A stretch of 64,000 bases of DNA from Bacteroidia bacterium (GTDB taxonomy: Bacteria > Bacteroidota > Bacteroidia > Flavobacteriales > Flavobacteriaceae), in assembly GCA_030430535.1 (NCBI GenBank), contig JAUIKY010000012.1, positions 1-64,000 on the forward strand, written 5' to 3'. How positions within the stretch are numbered: position 1 is the stretch's first letter; each line of letters starts with the position of its first letter. Below, in pieces: positions 59,197 through 64,000 of this stretch. A program made the translations under genes and the position numbers. The notes below the pieces were generated by a model. It saw nothing but the letters and a program-made list of their open reading frames with translations. It was not told the DNA's origin and did no database searches.

Positions 59197-60990
59197 ATGG
59201 ATACCCCCAACTTAGAGATACAGATAAAAACGCTGCCAAACCTACCTGGCGTTTATCAATATTACGATAAAGAAGGCACTATTATTTACGTTGGCAAAGC
59301 CAAAAATTTAAAAAAACGGGTCAGTTCTTATTTCAATAAAACCCACGATAGCGGTAAAACCCGAGTGCTGGTTAAAAAAATAGCCAAAATAAAGCACATT
59401 GTGGTCGATACCGAAACCGATGCACTGCTACTGGAAAATAACCTCATTAAAAAATACCAGCCGCGATATAATGTCATGCTGAAGGACGATAAGTCCTATC
59501 CGTGGATCTGCATAAAAAACGAACGTTTCCCACGGGTGTTTTCTACCCGTCGCGTTTTTAAGGACGGCAGCGAATATTTTGGGCCGTACACCAGCGGAAA
59601 AACCGTGCACACACTGCTCGATTTAATAAAAGGGCTGTACAGTTTGCGTACCTGTAATTATAACCTTTCGGAAGAAAAAGTGGATGCCGGAAAGTACAAA
59701 GTGTGTTTAGAGTACCATTTGGGCAATTGTAAAGGCCCGTGCGAAGGCTTGGAATCTGAAACCGAATACAACGAAAACATAAAAGCGATTAAAGAAATTT
59801 TAAAAGGAAATTTTAAGGATTCGCTACAGCAGTTTAAAGCGCAAATGCTCGATTTTGCCAATAATATGCAGTTTGAGGAGGCCCAAAAAATAAAGGAAAA
59901 ACTGGAGGTTCTGGAAAATTATCAGGCCAAATCGACTGTGGTGAACCCAAAAATCAGTAATGTAGATGTGTTCGCTATTGTGAGTGACGAAAGTTATGGC
60001 TACATCAATTTTTTACAGCTATCGTATGGTTCCATCATTCGGGCGCACACACTCGAAATTAAAAAGAAGCTCGACGAAACCGACAAAGAATTGTTGGAGT
60101 TGGCCGTTACCGAAATCAGGCAACGGTTCAATTCCAAATCCAAAGAAATTTATGTGCCGTTTAAAGTTGATTTGGGAGAGGATGTGAAAGTCACCGTTCC
60201 AAAGTTGGGCGATAAAAAACACATTTTAGACCTATCGCTCCGCAACGCCAAATATTTCAGGATGGAGCGTTTCAAACAAATAAAAATTGTAGACCCCGAC
60301 AGGCACGCCAACCGTATTATGGCGCAAATGAAAGCCGATTTAAGGCTCAGTGAAGAGCCGCGGCATATCGAGTGTTTCGATAATTCGAACATTCAAGGCA
60401 CCAATCCGGTAGCGGCCTGTGTGGTGTTTAAAAACGGCAAGCCCAGTAAAAAAGATTACCGCCATTTTAACATTAAAACCGTGGAAGGTCCAGATGATTT
60501 CGCTTCTATGGAAGAGGTGGTGTATCGTCGTTATAAACGCCTTTTGGACGAAGAGCAACCCTTGCCGCAACTCATTATTATTGATGGAGGAAAAGGGCAG
60601 TTGTCATCGGCTTTAAAAAGTCTCGATGCGCTCAATTTAAGAGGTGAAATTGCCATCATCGGAATTGCTAAACGTTTGGAAGAATTATTTTACCCAAATG
60701 ATCCAATTCCCTTATATTTAGATAAGAAAAGTGAAACGCTAAAAGTGATTCAGCAGTTGCGAAACGAAGCGCACCGTTTTGGTATTGAACACCATCGTAA
60801 CAAACGCAGCAAAACCGCGTTGAATACCGAATTGGAAACCATTCCGGGGGTGGGTGAAAAAACGGTTGTGGAATTGCTTAAGAAGTTCAAATCGGCCAAA
60901 CGCGTGGCGCATGCCAAACTAGACGAGCTGGAAGATGTGGTTGGCGTATCGCGGGCTAAGAAAGTTTATGATTATTATCATGGGAACTAA
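59197..60990 (+). CDS. uvrC: Excinuclease ABC subunit C
   Basis: Makes both incisions in nucleotide excision repair. 597 residues, ATG start. GIY-YIG nuclease (LPGVYQYYDKEGTIIYVGKA) at 13-90, UVR motif (NMQFEEAQKIKEKLEVLENY) near 230, RNase H-like C-terminal nuclease (IECFDNSNIQGTNPVAACVV, IIDGGKGQLSSAL), and tandem helix-hairpin-helix (LETIPGVGEKTVVELLKKFK). TTACCTTTAC lies before the start as a weak -7 box. Confidence 0.97.
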   Translation: MDTPNLEIQIKTLPNLPGVYQYYDKEGTIIYVGKAKNLKKRVSSYFNKTHDSGKTRVLVKKIAKIKHIVVDTETDALLLENNLIKKYQPRYNVMLKDDKSYPWICIKNERFPRVFSTRRVFKDGSEYFGPYTSGKTVHTLLDLIKGLYSLRTCNYNLSEEKVDAGKYKVCLEYHLGNCKGPCEGLESETEYNENIKAIKEILKGNFKDSLQQFKAQMLDFANNMQFEEAQKIKEKLEVLENYQAKSTVVNPKISNVDVFAIVSDESYGYINFLQLSYGSIIRAHTLEIKKKLDETDKELLELAVTEIRQRFNSKSKEIYVPFKVDLGEDVKVTVPKLGDKKHILDLSLRNAKYFRMERFKQIKIVDPDRHANRIMAQMKADLRLSEEPRHIECFDNSNIQGTNPVAACVVFKNGKPSKKDYRHFNIKTVEGPDDFASMEEVVYRRYKRLLDEEQPLPQLIIIDGGKGQLSSALKSLDALNLRGEIAIIGIAKRLEELFYPNDPIPLYLDKKSETLKVIQQLRNEAHRFGIEHHRNKRSKTALNTELETIPGVGEKTVVELLKKFKSAKRVAHAKLDELEDVVGVSRAKKVYDYYHGN

Positions 60991-61011
60991 GAACATAAAA
61001 TTTAAAGTTTT

Positions 61012-61096
61012 GTCATTTCGACTTTAGGAGAAATCTCATTAAGAATTACAGGTTGGGATGATGTGATGTCTCAATCGTGCCTCATTTCGACATGAC
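61012..61096. repeat. Palindromic repeat element between uvrC and the patatin gene
   Basis: Starts GTCATTTCGACTTTAGGAGA and ends CTCATTTCGACATGAC; the interior contains AGAAATCTCATT and GATGTCTCAATC. Related to the other GTCATT units. Confidence 0.6.
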
Positions 61097-61123
61097 AAAC
61101 ATTTTGAAAATATACATTCGGAC

Positions 61124-63364
61124 TTGATTAAAAAAGCTACCATATTAACCCTTTGCCTACTCACGTTATTTTCCGCGAAAGCGCAAAACAGCGAGCCAGA
61201 GAATACTAAACCTAAAATCGGTTTGGTGTTAAGTGGGGGTGGTGCAAAAGGACTGGCTCATATCGGGGTTTTAAAGGTGGTTGACAGTCTGGGCATAAAG
61301 GTCGATTATGTGGCAGGAACTAGTATGGGGGCAATCATTGGCGGACTTTACGCTTCGGGGTACACCGGGAAACAGCTCGATTCTATTTTTCAGGAAGTCG
61401 ATTTCGATAATATTATAAACGACGATTTGCCCCGCGAATCGAAAGCCTTTTATGAACGTGATAATTCAGAGCGCTATGCCGTAACATTACCGTTTAACAA
61501 ATTTAAGGTGAAGTTGCCTTCGGCCTTGTCGAGAGGCCACAATGTGTACGGATTGCTTTTAAAATTGGCTTTAAACGTTAGCCATATTCAAGATTTTGAT
61601 AAACTGCCCATTCCGTTTTTCTGCATAGCCACCAACATGGAAACGGGGGAACAAGTGGTGCTAGATAAAGGAAATTTGGCCCAAGCGATGGTGGCCAGTG
61701 GCGCATTACCTTCGTTGTTTCAGCCGGTAATTATCGACGATAAAATTTTGATTGATGGCGGTGTGGTGAATAATTACCCCATTGATGAACTGCGCGATAA
61801 AGGGATGGATATCATTATTGGGGTTGATGTTCAAGATGGTTTGTCAAATAGAGAGGAATTAGCTTCGGCACCCGATGTGCTGATTCAAATCAATAACTTC
61901 AGGACCATTAACGCTATGAAGGAAAAGGCCCAAAAAACCGATGTTTACATAAAACCCAACATCAAGGATTTTAATGTGATTTCGTTTGACGAGGGCGATA
62001 AAATAATAGCCAAAGGGCAAGAAGCTGCATGGTCTAAGTTAGATATTTTGAGAACATTGGCATCCAAAAATAGAGAAAATAAACAACCGTTTTTTGAAAA
62101 ACCAATCGATAGTATAACCATTAAAAATTTTGAAATTGCTGGGAACGAAAACTATACCCGGGCATACATTTTAGGAAAACTGAAATTAAAAACCGATGAA
62201 AAAATAAGCTACAAAGATTTCAACGAGGGTATTTACAATGTGGTGGCCACCAATAATTTCGATGTATTTCAGTACGAATTAAAGCGTACGGAAAATGCTG
62301 GAGAATATAATTTTATGGCAAATGTTAAAGAGTCTAAGGTGAATACCTTTTTAAAATTGGGCATCCACTACGATGAGTTGTACAAAAGCGCCGCCTTGGT
62401 AAATTTAACCCAAAAACGCTTATTTTTTAAAAACGATGTGGCTTCGTTGGATTTAATGCTGGGCGATAACGTGCGCTATAATTTTGATTATTTAATTGAC
62501 AAAGGTTTTTACTGGAGCATTGGTTTGAGGTCGCGTTACAACCAATTCAACAAAAATATAAATGCCCAACTTTTGTTGAACGAAGAGGAAATAACAGCAA
62601 CAGGATTGAATAAAATTGATGTAAAGCTTAAAGACCAAACTAATCAGTTTTACGTGCAAACCCTGTTTAGGCGCGATTTTTCACTGAGTATGGGTGGGGA
62701 GCACAAACGTTTGGAGGTTGATTCAGAAACTATTTTGGGCAATAATCCTGATGACGAATTTTTATTTGAAAGTACCGATTATTTCAGTTTGTTTGGTAAT
62801 TTAAAACTCGATACTTACGATAATATATATTTTCCGAAAAAGGGCTTGTACTTCAATGGCCACTTAAATATTTATTTTCATGCTTCTCATTTTGCTGAAA
62901 ATTTTAAAAGCTTCTCCATAGCCAAAGCTGATATGGGGTATGCCTTTAGTGTTTCTGATAAGTTGTCGTTAAACCTTCAAACCAGTGGCGGATTTAAGTT
63001 TGGCGATAAATCTACGCGCACTTTAGATTTCGCTTTGGGAGGTTATGGCAATCATTTAATCAACAATTTTGTGCCCTTTTTGGGATACGATTTTGTTTCG
63101 CTTACTGGGAACAGTTATGTTAAAGCATTCATGGCTGCCGATTACGAAATCATAAAAAAGCACCACATTACTTTTGAAGGCAATTGGGCCAATATTGATG
63201 ATGATATTTTCGATACAGGGGAGTGGTTTACTTTGCCCGATTATCGGGGCTATGCGCTGGGTTACGCCATTGAAACCTTTTTGGGGTCCGTTCAGGCCAA
63301 ATACAGTTACTCGCCCGAACGCGGCCAAGGCAAATGGTTTTTCAATATAGGATTTTGGTTTTAA
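61124..63364 (+). CDS. Patatin-like phospholipase fused to POTRA and Omp85-type barrel
   Basis: 746 residues, TTG start (MIKKATILTLCLLTLFSAKA, a signal peptide). Patatin domain about 31-310: oxyanion GGGAKGLAHIGVL, nucleophile GTSMG (Ser67), and catalytic DGGVVNNYP (Asp near 211). Then one POTRA-like unit (ITIKNFEIAGNENYTRAYIL) and a 16-strand Omp85/BamA-type barrel (about 400-746) with a terminal aromatic GKWFFNIGFWF. This is the type Vd/PlpD architecture. The lipase domain faces either the periplasm or the surface; no lipase-free barrel partner is present. Confidence 0.93.
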   Translation: MIKKATILTLCLLTLFSAKAQNSEPENTKPKIGLVLSGGGAKGLAHIGVLKVVDSLGIKVDYVAGTSMGAIIGGLYASGYTGKQLDSIFQEVDFDNIINDDLPRESKAFYERDNSERYAVTLPFNKFKVKLPSALSRGHNVYGLLLKLALNVSHIQDFDKLPIPFFCIATNMETGEQVVLDKGNLAQAMVASGALPSLFQPVIIDDKILIDGGVVNNYPIDELRDKGMDIIIGVDVQDGLSNREELASAPDVLIQINNFRTINAMKEKAQKTDVYIKPNIKDFNVISFDEGDKIIAKGQEAAWSKLDILRTLASKNRENKQPFFEKPIDSITIKNFEIAGNENYTRAYILGKLKLKTDEKISYKDFNEGIYNVVATNNFDVFQYELKRTENAGEYNFMANVKESKVNTFLKLGIHYDELYKSAALVNLTQKRLFFKNDVASLDLMLGDNVRYNFDYLIDKGFYWSIGLRSRYNQFNKNINAQLLLNEEEITATGLNKIDVKLKDQTNQFYVQTLFRRDFSLSMGGEHKRLEVDSETILGNNPDDEFLFESTDYFSLFGNLKLDTYDNIYFPKKGLYFNGHLNIYFHASHFAENFKSFSIAKADMGYAFSVSDKLSLNLQTSGGFKFGDKSTRTLDFALGGYGNHLINNFVPFLGYDFVSLTGNSYVKAFMAADYEIIKKHHITFEGNWANIDDDIFDTGEWFTLPDYRGYALGYAIETFLGSVQAKYSYSPERGQGKWFFNIGFWF

Positions 63365-63689
63365 AGGTGCCTGAACTTGCTTTGAATTGAATTTATTTCG
63401 TGGTTTCATTGAATGAAAACTTTTCCCGATATTTGTGATGTTATGAAACTTTTTTGGAAAGATTTATTACAATTTCTTCATTTTCTTATCAAGAGAAATC
63501 CTGAATAAGCTGGCGTTTTTATTATTCCTGTTTGGTCTTTCAGCATAGTCATGGCCATTGATCGTAATCGAAATAAACGCAGGAATCCCTTAATTTTAGT
63601 ATCTTTATATAGTTGATTTTTAATCTGTTGTTGCTCTGATGATTCTGGGTAGTCATCCGGATTCAGAGTGAACCCTAAACTAAACAAAA
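63365..63689. other. Gap between the patatin gene and homogentisate dioxygenase
   Basis: 325 bp. A 69-codon open frame exists on the minus strand, without an ATG start and with no recognisable product (see rejected items). I see no hairpin terminator after the patatin gene and no perfect promoter before hmgA. Confidence 0.4.
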
Positions 63690-64000
63690 ATGCCCATTTA
63701 TCATAAATTAGGAAACATTCCGCACAAGCGCCACACGCAATTTAGAAAACCTGATGGAAGCTTGTACTACGAACAATTGTTCGGCACTATTGGTTTTGAT
63801 GGCATGTCTACCAACAGTTACCACGAGCAACGCCCCACGCAAGTCAAAGTCATTAAAAAGCAGTACAGCGTTGCGCCGAAAATTGCAAAGGTCAATAATA
63901 TTCAATCGTACCGGTTTAGAGGGTTTCAAGTGAAGCCTGAAAACGATTATCTCGAAAGCCGAAAAACTGTTTTGGTGAATAGCGATTGTGCTATCATTTT
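63690..64000 (+). CDS. hmgA: Homogentisate 1,2-dioxygenase, N-terminal part
   Basis: Opens the ring of homogentisate in tyrosine and phenylalanine breakdown to fumarate and acetoacetate. About 103 codons are visible from the ATG at 63690: MPIYHKLGNIPHKRHTQFRK, then LYYEQLFGTIGFDG and SYHEQRPTQV, all typical of the bacterial enzyme. Missing from the ORF track because it runs off the window. The metal-binding His residues are beyond the edge. Confidence 0.9.
   Translation, partial: MPIYHKLGNIPHKRHTQFRKPDGSLYYEQLFGTIGFDGMSTNSYHEQRPTQVKVIKKQYSVAPKIAKVNNIQSYRFRGFQVKPENDYLESRKTVLVNSDCAII

Noticed and set aside
63478-63687. 69-residue ORF on the minus strand before hmgA
   Set aside because: It starts with TTG, has no ATG until the middle, has no recognised family and covers the promoter area of hmgA. 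It could be a remnant of a gene, but support is too weak.
1-64000. CRISPR array, tRNA, rRNA or intact IS/prophage
   Set aside because: Looked for regular direct repeats with spacers, cloverleaf genes and transposase or integrase motifs; none found. The restriction island has no integrase or clear attachment repeats.

Overview
The window is a 64 kb piece of a chromosome from a member of the Bacteroidota, most likely family Flavobacteriaceae. Evidence: gliding genes gldE and gldD beside ssb; a type IX secretion (T9SS) C-terminal sorting domain on one polysaccharide lyase; promoters of the Bacteroidota type (TTG/TTTG, about 19-21 bp, TAnnTTTG); no Shine-Dalgarno use that I could rely on; two TonB-dependent receptors; and many families typical of flavobacteria (DUF4199, DUF3098, DUF3127, DUF4301). 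I cannot name the genus. The DNA is AT-rich and almost wholly coding. I saw no tRNA, rRNA, CRISPR array, prophage or intact insertion sequence.

Layout. 0-7.8 kb: the start of RNase E/G, a 30-residue basic protein and HU on the minus strand, then mutY, ssb, gldE and gldD on the plus strand, small membrane and metal-binding proteins, and rplU-rpmA. 8-11.9 kb: a TonB receptor with a beta-propeller phytase (phosphate scavenging from phytate). 12-15.5 kb: a type II restriction-modification island with a Vsr-like endonuclease, an Eco47II-like endonuclease and a cytosine-5 methyltransferase carrying its own MerR-like HTH. 15.7-18.5 kb: ahcY, a Sfp-type phosphopantetheinyl transferase and an archaeal-type (geranylgeranyl/heptaprenyl) glyceryl phosphate synthase. 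18.5-22.6 kb: two tandem PL11 rhamnogalacturonan lyases, only one with a T9SS signal. 22.8-27.7 kb: DUF4301, ArfB-like rescue factor, and a TPP riboswitch in front of a TonB receptor (predicted thiamin uptake).

27.8-42.5 kb: mostly housekeeping genes (greA, HIT, a histidine kinase, flavin reductase, DUF3127, aat, tag, a TonB-like protein, truB, uppP, glycerate kinase, ftsX, EamA). 42.8-53.3 kb: leuS, alanine dehydrogenase, a YugP-type zinc peptidase, ileS, a DksA-like protein with a degenerate zinc finger, and lspA. 53.3-58.9 kb: a large surface lipoprotein, then a minus-strand cluster of RimB-like protease, RimK, a small membrane protein, an aspartoacylase-type deacylase and 5-formyl-THF cyclo-ligase. 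59-64 kb: uvrC, a patatin fused to an outer-membrane barrel, and the beginning of homogentisate 1,2-dioxygenase, cut by the window end.

The most unusual signal is a family of short palindromic repeats (starts like GTCATT, cores like GAGCGNAGTCGA, TTCCTGC..GCAGGAA) that recurs between genes and has also entered the leuS reading frame at several places without breaking it. Other points worth a look are the HTH-fused methyltransferase with a palindrome over its own promoter region, a DUF3127 protein ending in the SSB tail DDLPF, the rimB-rimK-deacylase cluster, and the degenerate DksA-like protein.
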